DNA of 64,000 nt from Streptomyces sp. SUK 48 (lineage in GTDB: Bacteria > Actinomycetota > Actinomycetes > Streptomycetales > Streptomycetaceae). Each line of letters opens with the position of its first letter. Position 1 is the first letter of the stretch. Below the pieces are notes generated by a model. It saw nothing but the letters and a program-made list of their open reading frames with translations, was not told the origin of the DNA and made no database searches. The position numbers were made by a program, and so were the translations under genes. Shown here piece by piece: positions 35,528 through 43,404 of the stretch. The DNA is taken from assembly GCF_009650765.1 (NCBI RefSeq), contig NZ_CP045740.1, positions 3,200,001-3,264,000 of the forward strand, given 5' to 3'.

Positions 35528-36306
35528 CCCTCGTCGACCAGGGCCACGGCCCGCGCCCAGCCGGCACCGGCCCCGACGATACGGACCGGCAGGCAGGAGA
35601 CGGTGAAGCCGGTCGCGGCCGGCAACGCGTCCAGGTTGGCCAGCCGCTCGATCTGGCAGTACTCCTTTTCCCGGCCCGCGAAGTGGGCGGGCCACAGGAC
35701 TTTGTGGTCCCCGCTCTCGTGGAACTTCTCGATCATGTGGGCGAAGGGCGCGTCGAGGCTGAAGGCGTCGGTGCCGATCACGCGCACGCCGAGGGCGAGC
35801 AGCAGCCGGGTCGCGGAGCCGTCGAGGCCCGTGAAGTCGGTGAAGTACTCGGGGGTGCCGGCGAGCCGGTCGGCACCGGTGCGCAGCATCACGATGTCCA
35901 GCGGCGCCGGCTCCCGGCCGGCCTCGTCGAACGCGCGCCGCAGCCGGTCCGCGTCCACGGCGCCGACCGGCGCGTCGGTGAGATCGAGGACCATGCCGGG
36001 CCGTACGAACCAGTCCAGCGGCATGGCGTCGATGTGCCGGGGGGCGCCGGTGCGGTAGTCGGCGCGGGTGCCGTAGTGGGAGGGGGCGTCCACATGGGTT
36101 CCGGTGTGCGTGGTGAGGGTCAGGGTGTCGAGCGACAGCAGTTCCCCGTCCGGCAGCTGGTCCGGGTCGAAGTCGATCCCCCAGTTCTCCCGCATGCCCT
36201 CGGCCATGTGCCGGGCACCCTCGGCAGGGGACAGGACCTCGTGGACGACGGGGTTGGGTTCCCACACGCCGGCGTCGACGGGGGTGGACAGGTCGATGAT
36301 GCGCAC
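35524..36306 (-). CDS. Polyketide cyclase of the PF04199 (kynurenine formamidase-like) family
   Basis: A 260-residue metal-dependent cyclase-like protein. It starts MRIIDLSTPVDAGVWEPNP and carries the family metal motif HTGTHVDAPSHYG near residue 90, with HMIEKFHESGDHKVLWPAHFAG further on. Relatives in aromatic polyketide clusters close later rings of the tetracyclic skeleton (OxyN- or MtmX-like roles). GTG 36306 is the start. Immediately upstream lies an array of eight 11-bp repeats, so this two-gene operon may be regulated differently from the rest. Confidence 0.87.
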   Translation of the reverse strand: MRIIDLSTPVDAGVWEPNPVVHEVLSPAEGARHMAEGMRENWGIDFDPDQLPDGELLSLDTLTLTTHTGTHVDAPSHYGTRADYRTGAPRHIDAMPLDWFVRPGMVLDLTDAPVGAVDADRLRRAFDEAGREPAPLDIVMLRTGADRLAGTPEYFTDFTGLDGSATRLLLALGVRVIGTDAFSLDAPFAHMIEKFHESGDHKVLWPAHFAGREKEYCQIERLANLDALPAATGFTVSCLPVRIVGAGAGWARAVALVDEG

Positions 36307-36335
36307 GGCGGCTCCGCTCTCGCTCCTGGATCGGC

Positions 36336-36448
36336 TCTGTTCGGTACGACGTGGGCCGACCGGTCCGGGCCCGGTCGAGGGCTGGTCCGGGCCCGGTCGG
36401 GGGCTGGTCCGGGGCCGGTCGGGGGCCGGTCCGGGGCCGGTCGGGTTC
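36336..36448 (-). promoter_or_regulatory. Array of 11-bp phased repeats upstream of the cyclase operon
   Basis: Eight consecutive 11-bp units occupy 36361-36448, alternating CGGTCCGGGCC-like and CGGTCGGGGGC-like forms on the plus strand. Read on the minus strand they give heptamers such as TCGACCG and CGGACCA every 11 bp. In the same phase lie GCCCACG (36356-36350) and, 8 bp further, AACAGA (36341-36336). This equals the SARP spacing used elsewhere in the cluster, but the heptamers are degenerate, so binding is a hypothesis. Confidence 0.6.
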
Positions 36449-36454
36449 CGGGGT

Positions 36455-38131
36455 CTAGACGACGGCGCCCGGCCCGTCGCCCGCCGGATGCGCGTCGGCG
36501 TCCTCGTCCCCGGGGAGCAGGTGGACCCGGCGCAGGAGGTGTTCCAGCTCGTCCGCCGCGCCGAGTCCGCCCTTGGCCGCGAGGTAGCCGTCCGGCCGGA
36601 CGAGGGCGTAGCCGGGATCGGGCACGCCCAGCCCCCGCCACAGTGCGCCGTCCGGGTCGGCCAGCGGGTGCGGGCCCGGTGCGCAGCCGCTCGCGCCGAC
36701 CGTACGGACGCGGACCTCCGCGCCGTAGCGGCGGTCGATCCGCTCGAGTGCGGCCCGGCCGGCCGGAGAGGCGCCGGCGGACGGGCGGACCAGCAGCACC
36801 CAGCGGGGGTCGGTGAACTCCTCGCACAGGGCGCGCCAGCCGGCCGAGTCCCGCTCGGTGCGCGCGGTGCAGCCCACCCGGGCGCCGGGGGCGATGCCGT
36901 CGGGCCGCTGTGCCGCGAAGGTCAGCGGGCTGTCCGGGTAGGCGAGCGCGAGCCCGGACATCACGCGCTGCACCTTGCGTTCGACCTTCCGCCTGACCGG
37001 CCGGACGGCGTCGAGCAGGCCGAGGCCGGCCGGGAGGAGGGCCCGCGCGGCGGCGTTCTGCAGCGCCACGAGACCGGTGGCGGTCTTCGTGGACATCAGC
37101 AGCTTCTCGCCGACCGGCACGCGCTCGGCGCTGTAGCTGTCGAGCAGCGCCTCGGCCGCGTGGCCGTGCACGACGGCGGCGAGTTTCCAGGCGAGGTTGT
37201 GCGCGTCCTGGACGCCGGTGTTCATCCCCTGCCCGGAGGCGGGGCTGTGCACATGCGCGGCGTCGCCGGCGAGGAAGCAGCGGCCGGAGCGCATGGTGCG
37301 GATCATCCGCTGCCGGATGGTGAAGACGGACACCCAGGTCAGCTCGCGCACGGTGAGGGCCCGGCCGGTCCCGCGGGCGATCTTTTGGGTGAACCGCTCG
37401 GCGATCACCTCGGGTTCGTCGGCGCGGTCGACGTCCACCGTGTCGAGCAGGCGCCACTTGCCGGGCTCGGGGAACGGAACCATGAGGATGGTGCCGTTGC
37501 CGGTGTGCATCCAGTGGAGGCTGTCCGGTGGCAGGTCGGTGTCCAGTACGGCGTCCGCCGTCAGCCAGGTCTCGTTGTTCTCGCCGACGAGGTCGATGCC
37601 GAGGGCTCGGCGGACGGTGCTGTGCGCACCGTCCGCGCCGATCAGCCAGGGTACGGTCAGCCGCTCGGCGGTGCCGTCCGCGCGCCTGAGTGTCACGGCC
37701 GCGTGGTCGTCGTGGGAGGTGACCTGCTCGAGCCCCACGCCCCATTCGATCTTCACTCCGAGGTCGCGTACGTGCTCGCGCAGCACCTGCTCGGTCAGCA
37801 CCTGGTCGATCTGCAGAGTGAAGGGGAAGCGCGTCGGCAGCCGGGAGAAGTCGGCGTCCAGCCGGGCGAGGGCCCGCCCGCGCTGGTGCATCGTGAACTT
37901 CTCGACGCGGCGGCCGAGCCGCAGCACGTCCTCCAGCACTCCCATCTGGTGGTAGACCTCGAGGGCACGGGCGTGCGTGGCGGTCGCCCGGCTCGTGACC
38001 GCCGGTCCCTCGGCGCGGTCCACGACCCGCACACGCACCCCGCGCCGGGCCAGCTCATGGGCGGCCGTCAGCCCGACCGGTCCCGCGCCCGCGACGAGCA
38101 CCTCGGTGTCCGGTGTCTTCCCCGAGCCCAT
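36455..38131 (-). CDS. FAD-dependent aromatic polyketide monooxygenase
   Basis: A 558-residue class A flavoprotein hydroxylase. The FAD fingerprint VLVAGAGPVGLTAAHELARRG is at the start, the second GD motif CFLAGDAAHVHSPASGQGMNTG near residue 290, and a C-terminal thioredoxin-like domain (YALVRPDGYLAAKG) completes the fold. Family members include OxyL/OxyE, PgaE and MtmOIV, which hydroxylate or oxidise tetracyclic intermediates. It is the only oxygenase in the window; more may lie to the right. ATG 38131 gives MGSGKTPDTEVLVAG. The SARP-type promoter is at 38254-38285. Confidence 0.92.
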   Translation of the reverse strand: MGSGKTPDTEVLVAGAGPVGLTAAHELARRGVRVRVVDRAEGPAVTSRATATHARALEVYHQMGVLEDVLRLGRRVEKFTMHQRGRALARLDADFSRLPTRFPFTLQIDQVLTEQVLREHVRDLGVKIEWGVGLEQVTSHDDHAAVTLRRADGTAERLTVPWLIGADGAHSTVRRALGIDLVGENNETWLTADAVLDTDLPPDSLHWMHTGNGTILMVPFPEPGKWRLLDTVDVDRADEPEVIAERFTQKIARGTGRALTVRELTWVSVFTIRQRMIRTMRSGRCFLAGDAAHVHSPASGQGMNTGVQDAHNLAWKLAAVVHGHAAEALLDSYSAERVPVGEKLLMSTKTATGLVALQNAAARALLPAGLGLLDAVRPVRRKVERKVQRVMSGLALAYPDSPLTFAAQRPDGIAPGARVGCTARTERDSAGWRALCEEFTDPRWVLLVRPSAGASPAGRAALERIDRRYGAEVRVRTVGASGCAPGPHPLADPDGALWRGLGVPDPGYALVRPDGYLAAKGGLGAADELEHLLRRVHLLPGDEDADAHPAGDGPGAVV

Positions 38132-38253
38132 CCGGGCCTCCCTCTGGTCGGCTTGGTACGGCGGGGCCGCACGCGCTCGTGCGCCGTCGTACGCGGTCGG
38201 GCGACCCGACCGCGGTCGTACGGCGCCCACGGCGCACGCGGCATCTGCCGGTC

Positions 38254-38285
38254 AGGCTCGGTGGCGTGGCTCGACGCGGCCCGGA
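38254..38285 (-). promoter_or_regulatory. SARP-type promoter for the monooxygenase
   Basis: Minus strand: TCCGGGC (38285-38279), 11 bp later TCGAGCC (38274-38268), 8 bp, GAGCCT (38259-38254). Confidence 0.7.
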
Positions 38286-38305
38286 ATCTCGCTGGAGAGC
38301 GCCAC

Positions 38306-38348
38306 TCGCCCGCCACTCGAGCCGCAGCCGAAGCGCGCGGGCCACAGT
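38306..38348 (+). promoter_or_regulatory. SARP-type promoter for the acyl-CoA ligase
   Basis: TCGCCCG (38306), TCGAGCC (38317) and CCGAAGC (38328) are spaced 11 bp apart, with CACAGT (38343-38348) 8 bp after the third. Confidence 0.7.
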
Positions 38349-38391
38349 CGCGCTCAGCATCTGACGGCGGTTGCGAGGAGGAACATCCACG

Positions 38392-40014
38392 ATGGCCATG
38401 ACCGAACCGGTGACCAAGGCCGACAGCACCACGCGGGCCGCGCCCCTGAACACCCTCTCCGCGATGCTCGGCGGACCTCGCGTCGACAGCCTGCTCAGCC
38501 GGGCGGCGGCCCGGCATCCCGGGAAGCCGGCGCTGCGCGGTGCGACGGGCGACATCGGCTACGCGGAGCTGGACGCGCGGGTGAGCGCGTGTGCCGCGGC
38601 GCTGCGCGAACTGGTGGGCGGCCCGGACGAGGTGATCGGGATCGCCGCGGTGCTCGATCCCGTCTTCGCCGTCGGCTACTTCGGCATCACCCGCTCCCGC
38701 AACGTCGCCGCGGTCGTCAACCCCCTGCTCACCGAGGAGCGGCTGCTGCACGTCCTCGGCACGTCCGCGTGCCGGGCTCTGATCGTCTCCCCCGGGCTCT
38801 ATCCGGCGCTCGCCGCCATCCGGAACCGGCTGCCGGAGCTGCGGCACGTGGTGCTGACGGAACGCGCCGAGAGCCTGGACGAGAGCGCGGACGCCGTGCC
38901 CACGCTGGCCGAACTGATGGCCGCGGCACCGGAGTTCACCGAGGACCCGGAACAGGGCACGGACGCCCAGGAGGCCGAGCGGATCGCCGGGCTGCACTTC
39001 ACGAGCGGCACCACGGGCGCGGCGAAGGCCGTCCGGCTCAGCCATTCCAACCTCACCGTCAACGCGGCGCAAAGCGCGTACGGGCACCGGGTCACCGAGT
39101 CGTCGGTGCTCTTCAACTACCTGCCGACGTTCCATCTGATGCATCTGACGATCGGTGTCTGCGCCGGTGCGACGCACGTGCTGTGGTCCGGCACCGACAT
39201 CGCCGGATCGGTCACGGCCGCCGCCCGCTACGGGGCGACCCACTTCTACAGCCTGCCGATGCGGCTCACCCGGCTCGCCGCCGACCCCGGCCTCAACGAG
39301 CTCGAGGCCCCGCGGCTGCGCGCGATCCTCTCCGGCGGCTCGGCGCTGCCGCCGACCTCGGCCTCCGCGCTGAGCCAGCACTTCGGCATTCCCGTGCTCC
39401 AGGGCTACGGGCTCACCGAGACGTCCCCGTCCACGCACTTCGACGACTTCGACCGGCCCAAAGCGGGCTCGTCCGGCGTCCTGGTGCCGGGCACCGAGGT
39501 GCGGATCGTCGACGTGGACACCCGTGAGGTGCTGCCCGTCGACGCCAAGGGCGAGATCCAGGTTAGGGGGCCCCAGCTGATGCGGGGCTATCTGGGCCGC
39601 GACCTCTCGCGCGACGTCGACGCCGAGGGCTGGTTCTCCACCGGTGACGTGGGACGGGTCGACGCGGAGGGCTACCTCTTCGTGGTCGAGCGGATCAAGG
39701 ACACGTTCAAGTGCGACAACTGGCTGGTGTCCCCCTCGGAGATCGAACGGGTGCTGTTCCGCCACCCCGCCGTCGACGACTGTGTGGTGGTCGACATGCC
39801 CGACCCGGTGAGCGGGGCGGTGGCGCACGCGCTCGTCGTGGCCGGCCCCGGCGGTGCCGAGCCCGCCGAGCTGGCCGAGTTCGTCAACGCGAAGCTGCCG
39901 TACTACGAGCACCTCCGGCAGGTGCACCTTGTCGAGGGCATCCCCCGCTCCAACACCGGCAAGGTGCAGCGCCGGGACCTGCGCGAGGAGCTGCTGCGCC
40001 GGACGGCCGAGTGA
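38392..40014 (+). CDS. Acyl-CoA ligase / AMP-binding enzyme (OxyH-like)
   Basis: A 540-residue ANL-superfamily adenylate-forming enzyme. The P-loop motif is LHFTSGTTGAAKAVRLSH near residue 205, the adenine motif QGYGLTETSPS near 345, the hinge GWFSTGDVGRVDAEGYLF near 415 and the catalytic Lys in IPRSNTGKVQRRDLREEL near 525. It activates a carboxylic acid as acyl-AMP and acyl-CoA. Similar ligases occur in oxytetracycline and mithramycin clusters with unclear roles; here it could activate the starter, the aryl acid or another acyl decoration. A GAGGAGG Shine-Dalgarno at 38375-38381 supports ATG 38392. Confidence 0.9.
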   Translation: MAMTEPVTKADSTTRAAPLNTLSAMLGGPRVDSLLSRAAARHPGKPALRGATGDIGYAELDARVSACAAALRELVGGPDEVIGIAAVLDPVFAVGYFGITRSRNVAAVVNPLLTEERLLHVLGTSACRALIVSPGLYPALAAIRNRLPELRHVVLTERAESLDESADAVPTLAELMAAAPEFTEDPEQGTDAQEAERIAGLHFTSGTTGAAKAVRLSHSNLTVNAAQSAYGHRVTESSVLFNYLPTFHLMHLTIGVCAGATHVLWSGTDIAGSVTAAARYGATHFYSLPMRLTRLAADPGLNELEAPRLRAILSGGSALPPTSASALSQHFGIPVLQGYGLTETSPSTHFDDFDRPKAGSSGVLVPGTEVRIVDVDTREVLPVDAKGEIQVRGPQLMRGYLGRDLSRDVDAEGWFSTGDVGRVDAEGYLFVVERIKDTFKCDNWLVSPSEIERVLFRHPAVDDCVVVDMPDPVSGAVAHALVVAGPGGAEPAELAEFVNAKLPYYEHLRQVHLVEGIPRSNTGKVQRRDLREELLRRTAE

Positions 40015-40056
40015 CCGGTCCGGCACGCTGCCGGCGTACGGCGCCCGGGGGCGGTG

Positions 40057-40278
40057 TCATCCGTCCCGCGGGGCGCCGTCCGGGGCGAGGCCCGCCCTGG
40101 TCTCGCCCGCCCTCCACGTTCGTCCGGCGTACGGCGAGGGGCTCCCGGGACGGACTTCGTCGTGCCACTCGTCGAACAGCGCCGCCCACACGCAGTGGTC
40201 CGTCCAATGGGACATCCCCGCGCCCATCAGGCCCACGGCCAGTACCCGCCAGACCGTCAGCCGGTGTTCCTCGCGCAC
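40057..40278 (-). CDS. Small cluster protein of unknown function, 73 residues
   Basis: Not recognised. GTG 40278 follows GGGAGGCAGC, and the protein reads MREEHRLTVWRVLAVGLMGAGMSHWTDHC and continues WAALFDEWHDEV. A hydrophobic stretch (about residues 8-25), then several Trp, His and Asp residues, could be a short membrane anchor or a hydrophobic helix with a metal-binding face. Third codon positions are almost all G/C. A complete SARP-type promoter on the same strand, 45 bp upstream, strongly supports it as a real, co-regulated gene. It faces the minimal PKS genes across a divergent promoter region. Confidence 0.6.
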   Translation of the reverse strand: MREEHRLTVWRVLAVGLMGAGMSHWTDHCVWAALFDEWHDEVRPGSPSPYAGRTWRAGETRAGLAPDGAPRDG

Positions 40279-40322
40279 CGCTGCCTCCCTTCCCAGCCCT
40301 CCCGCGCGAATGTGCGGGGACC

Positions 40323-40354
40323 ACTGTGACCGGCGGCGCTCGAGAGCGAATGGA
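40323..40354 (-). promoter_or_regulatory. SARP-type promoter for the 73-residue gene
   Basis: Minus strand: TCCATTC (40354-40348), 11 bp later TCGAGCG (40343-40337), 8 bp, CACAGT (40328-40323). Confidence 0.65.
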
Positions 40355-40397
40355 TCCATCGTTCTTCCAGATCGGCTCGAGTGGCCGTCCGGATGCT
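40355..40397 (+). promoter_or_regulatory. SARP-type promoter for the minimal PKS operon
   Basis: TCCATCG (40355), TCCAGAT (40366) and TCGAGTG (40377) are at 11-bp steps; 8 bp later comes GATGCT (40392-40397). It abuts the divergent promoter at 40323-40354 without overlap. Confidence 0.75.
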
Positions 40398-40464
40398 GAG
40401 GCCATCCGGCCCTGTCCGCTCATCCGGGGAGCGCCGGTCACCGACGGCGACCAAGGGGGATTCT

Positions 40465-41745
40465 GTGTCAGCGAGACGCGATGACCGACGTGTGGTGATC
40501 ACCGGCATCGGTGTGGTCGCTCCCGGCGGCATCGGTACCAAGCAGTACTGGGAACTGCTGACCGCCGGGCGCACGGCCACCCGCACCATTTCGCTGTTCA
40601 ACGCGGCCGACTTCCGTTCGCGCGTGGCCGCCGAGGTCGACTTCGACCCCGTGCGCTCGGGGCTCAGCCGACGGGAGATCCGCAAGTGGGACCGGACCAC
40701 CCAGTTCGCAGTGGTCGCCGCCCGGGAGGCGCTGGCCGACAGCGGCGCCCTGGGCGAGTTCGACGCGTACCGCACCGGGGTGATGGTCGGCACCGCGTGC
40801 GGCATGACCACCAGCCTCGACCGTGAGTACGCGGTGGTCAGCGACGAGGGCCGCATCTGGCAGGTGGACGCCGCACACGGCTCGCCCTATCTCTACGACT
40901 ACTTCCTGCCCTCCTCCATGGCGGCCGAGCTGGCCTGGCTGGCCGACGCGCAGGGGCCGGTGGGCGTGCTGTCCACCGGCTGCACCTCCGGGATCGATGT
41001 GGTGGGGCACGCGGCCGACCTCATCCGGGACGGTGCCGCGGACGTCATGATCAGTGGCGCGTCGGACGCCGCGATCTCCCCCATCACCGTGGCCTGTTTC
41101 GACGCCATCAAGGCGACCAGCCCCCGCAACGACAGCCCGGAGACCGCCTCCAGGCCCTTCGACCGCACACGCAACGGCTTCGTACTCGGTGAGGGAGCGG
41201 CCATATTCGTCATGGAGGAACTGGAGCACGCCCTGCGGCGCGGCGCGCACATGTACGCCGAGGTGTCCGGGCACGCGACCCGCTCCAACGCGTACAGCAT
41301 GACCGGGCTGCGCTCGGACGGCGCCGAACTGGCGGCGGCGATCGGGCAGGCGATGGACCTGGCCCGGATCGACCCGTCGGAGATCGACTACGTCAACGCC
41401 CACGGCTCGGCCACCAAGCAGAACGACCTGCACGAGACGGCCGCGTTCAAGCGGGCTCTCGGCGAGCACGCGTACCGCGCGCCGGTCAGCTCCATCAAGT
41501 CGATGATCGGGCACTCGCTGGGCGCGATCTGCTCCCTGGAGGTCGCCGCGAGCGCTCTGGCCATCGAACACTCCGTCATCCCGCCGACCGCCAATCTCCA
41601 CGAACCGGATCCCGACTGCGATCTCGACTATGTGCCGTTGGTCGCCCGGGAGCAGAACACCGATGTCGTGCTCAGCGTCGCCAGCGGCTTCGGCGGCTTC
41701 CAGAGCGCCATCGTGCTCACCAAGCCCGAGGGGAGCGCGGCGTGA
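40465..41745 (+). CDS. Type II PKS ketosynthase alpha
   Basis: A 426-residue KAS. It begins MSARRDDRRVVITGIGVVAPGG; the active Cys is in LSTGCTSGIDVVGHAAD near residue 173, followed by HGSATKQNDLHET and KSMIGHSLGAICSLEV with the two catalytic His. It condenses malonyl units on the ACP together with KS-beta to make the poly-beta-ketone backbone. GTG 40465 lies 4 bp after AAGGGGGA, which decides the start over a longer upstream reading frame that would overlap the promoter. Order KS-alpha, KS-beta, ACP is the classic one. Confidence 0.97.
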   Translation: MSARRDDRRVVITGIGVVAPGGIGTKQYWELLTAGRTATRTISLFNAADFRSRVAAEVDFDPVRSGLSRREIRKWDRTTQFAVVAAREALADSGALGEFDAYRTGVMVGTACGMTTSLDREYAVVSDEGRIWQVDAAHGSPYLYDYFLPSSMAAELAWLADAQGPVGVLSTGCTSGIDVVGHAADLIRDGAADVMISGASDAAISPITVACFDAIKATSPRNDSPETASRPFDRTRNGFVLGEGAAIFVMEELEHALRRGAHMYAEVSGHATRSNAYSMTGLRSDGAELAAAIGQAMDLARIDPSEIDYVNAHGSATKQNDLHETAAFKRALGEHAYRAPVSSIKSMIGHSLGAICSLEVAASALAIEHSVIPPTANLHEPDPDCDLDYVPLVAREQNTDVVLSVASGFGGFQSAIVLTKPEGSAA

Positions 41746-43016
41746 CGGCGCCGGTGGTGACCGGCACCGGGGGCCGGAAGCAGGACGGGCCCCGGTCGTC
41801 CGGGCGGCCGCCGGTGGTCACGGGCATCGGCGTCATCGCCGCCAACGGCCTGACCACCGAGGGGTACTGGAGCGCGCTGCTGCGGGGCGAGAGCGGTATC
41901 GACCGGATCACCCTGTTCGACCCGGACGGGTATCCGGCTCGGCTCGCGGGCGAGGTCAAGGGGTTCGACGCGAAGAAGTCGCTGCCCGGCCGGCTGCTGC
42001 CGCAGACGGATCGCATGACCAGGCTGGCGTTGGTGGCGGCGGACGCCGCCCTCGCCGACAGCGGCGTCGCCCCGGCGGACCTCGTGCCCTACGCGTCCGG
42101 TGTGGTCACCGCCGCGTCGGGCGGCGGCTTCGAGTTCGGGCAGCGCGAACTCCAGGCGCTGTGGAGCCGGGGCGGCAGCCATGTCAGCGCCTATCAGTCG
42201 TTCGCGTGGTTCTACCCGGTCAACACGGGCCAGATCTCCATCCGGCACAACATGCGCGGGGCCAGCGCGACCCTGGTCGCCGAGCAGGCCGGCGGGCTGG
42301 ACGCGGTGGCCAAGGCGCGCCGCCATGTGCGCGACGGCACGTCCTACATGGTCACGGGCGGTGTCGACAGTGCCATGTGCCCCTGGGGCTGGCTGTGCAT
42401 GACCCGGTCGGGACGGCTCACGACCGTGCGGGATCCGCGCCGCGCCTATGTGCCCTTCGACCACGACGCGGCCGGCCATGTGCCCGGCGAGGGCGGGGCG
42501 ATCCTCACCCTGGAGGACCCCGGTACGGCGCGGGCACGCGGTGCCACGCCGTACGGCGCGGTCGTCGGGTACGCCGCGACCTTCGACCCGAGGCCCGGTT
42601 CCGGGCGCCCGCCGGGCCTCGCCCGGTCCATCGAACTCGCCCTGGCAGAGGCGTCGTTGCGGCCCGGTGACATCGACGTCGTGTACGCCGACGCCGCGGG
42701 GGTCCCGGAGCTGGACCGGATCGAGGCCGACACGCTGGCGGCGGTGTTCGGAGCACGGGCGGTGCCCGTGACCGCGCCCAAGACCATGACCGGTCGGCTG
42801 CTGGCCGGCGGGGGCGCGCTCGACGTGGCCACCGCGCTGCTCGGCCTGCGGGACGGCGTCATCCCGCCCACGGTGGGCATCGACCGCCCGGCCCACGCCG
42901 ACGCGATCGACCTCGTGACAGGGGAGCCCCGTACGGCGTCGCTGCGGCACGCGCTGGTCCTGGCCCGCGGTTACGGCGGCCACAACTCCGCGCTGGTGCT
43001 CCGCCGGGCGGACTGA
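41742..43016 (+). CDS. Type II PKS ketosynthase beta / chain length factor
   Basis: A 424-residue KS-like protein in which the active Cys is replaced by Gln (LVAEQAGGLDAVAKA near residue 183), the hallmark of chain length factors; this Gln form decarboxylates malonyl-ACP. It dimerises with KS-alpha and sets chain length. The window gives no direct readout of chain length, but the accompanying genes point to a decaketide or similar. GTG 41742 overlaps the KS-alpha stop (GTGA), indicating translational coupling and 1:1 synthesis. Confidence 0.96.
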   Translation: MTAPVVTGTGGRKQDGPRSSGRPPVVTGIGVIAANGLTTEGYWSALLRGESGIDRITLFDPDGYPARLAGEVKGFDAKKSLPGRLLPQTDRMTRLALVAADAALADSGVAPADLVPYASGVVTAASGGGFEFGQRELQALWSRGGSHVSAYQSFAWFYPVNTGQISIRHNMRGASATLVAEQAGGLDAVAKARRHVRDGTSYMVTGGVDSAMCPWGWLCMTRSGRLTTVRDPRRAYVPFDHDAAGHVPGEGGAILTLEDPGTARARGATPYGAVVGYAATFDPRPGSGRPPGLARSIELALAEASLRPGDIDVVYADAAGVPELDRIEADTLAAVFGARAVPVTAPKTMTGRLLAGGGALDVATALLGLRDGVIPPTVGIDRPAHADAIDLVTGEPRTASLRHALVLARGYGGHNSALVLRRAD

Positions 43017-43130
43017 TCCGGACGCCCCGCCCCACCCGAACTCCGGCGGGCCGTCCGCACGGCCCGCGGGCCGGTACATCCCACACCCCCGCGCTCCGCA
43101 CCGCCGGGCGCGGCGACAAGAAGGAGAGAC

Positions 43131-43400
43131 ATGTCCGAGTTCACGCTCAACGACCTCGTCCGGGTTCTGCGCGAGAGCGCTGGAGAGGACGAGGACGTCA
43201 ACCTGGAGGGCGACATCCTGGACGTCCCGTTCGACGACCTCGGCTACGACTCGCTCGCCCTCCTGAACACCGTCATCGGCATCCAGCAGATCGTGGGCGT
43301 CACCCTGCCCGACGACATCGTCTCCCAGGAGCTGACCCCGCGGCTGATGCTGGACCTGGTCAACGGCCACATCGCCGAGCCCGCCTCCGGAAAGGTCTGA
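43131..43400 (+). CDS. Type II PKS acyl carrier protein
   Basis: An 89-residue acidic carrier protein. The phosphopantetheine site is Ser in DLGYDSLALLNTV near residue 42. Helix pattern and acidic composition are typical of ActI-ORF3/OxyC ACPs. AAGGAGAG precedes the ATG. The amidotransferase start lies 4 bp after its stop. Confidence 0.96.
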   Translation: MSEFTLNDLVRVLRESAGEDEDVNLEGDILDVPFDDLGYDSLALLNTVIGIQQIVGVTLPDDIVSQELTPRLMLDLVNGHIAEPASGKV

Positions 43401-43404
43401 TCCC

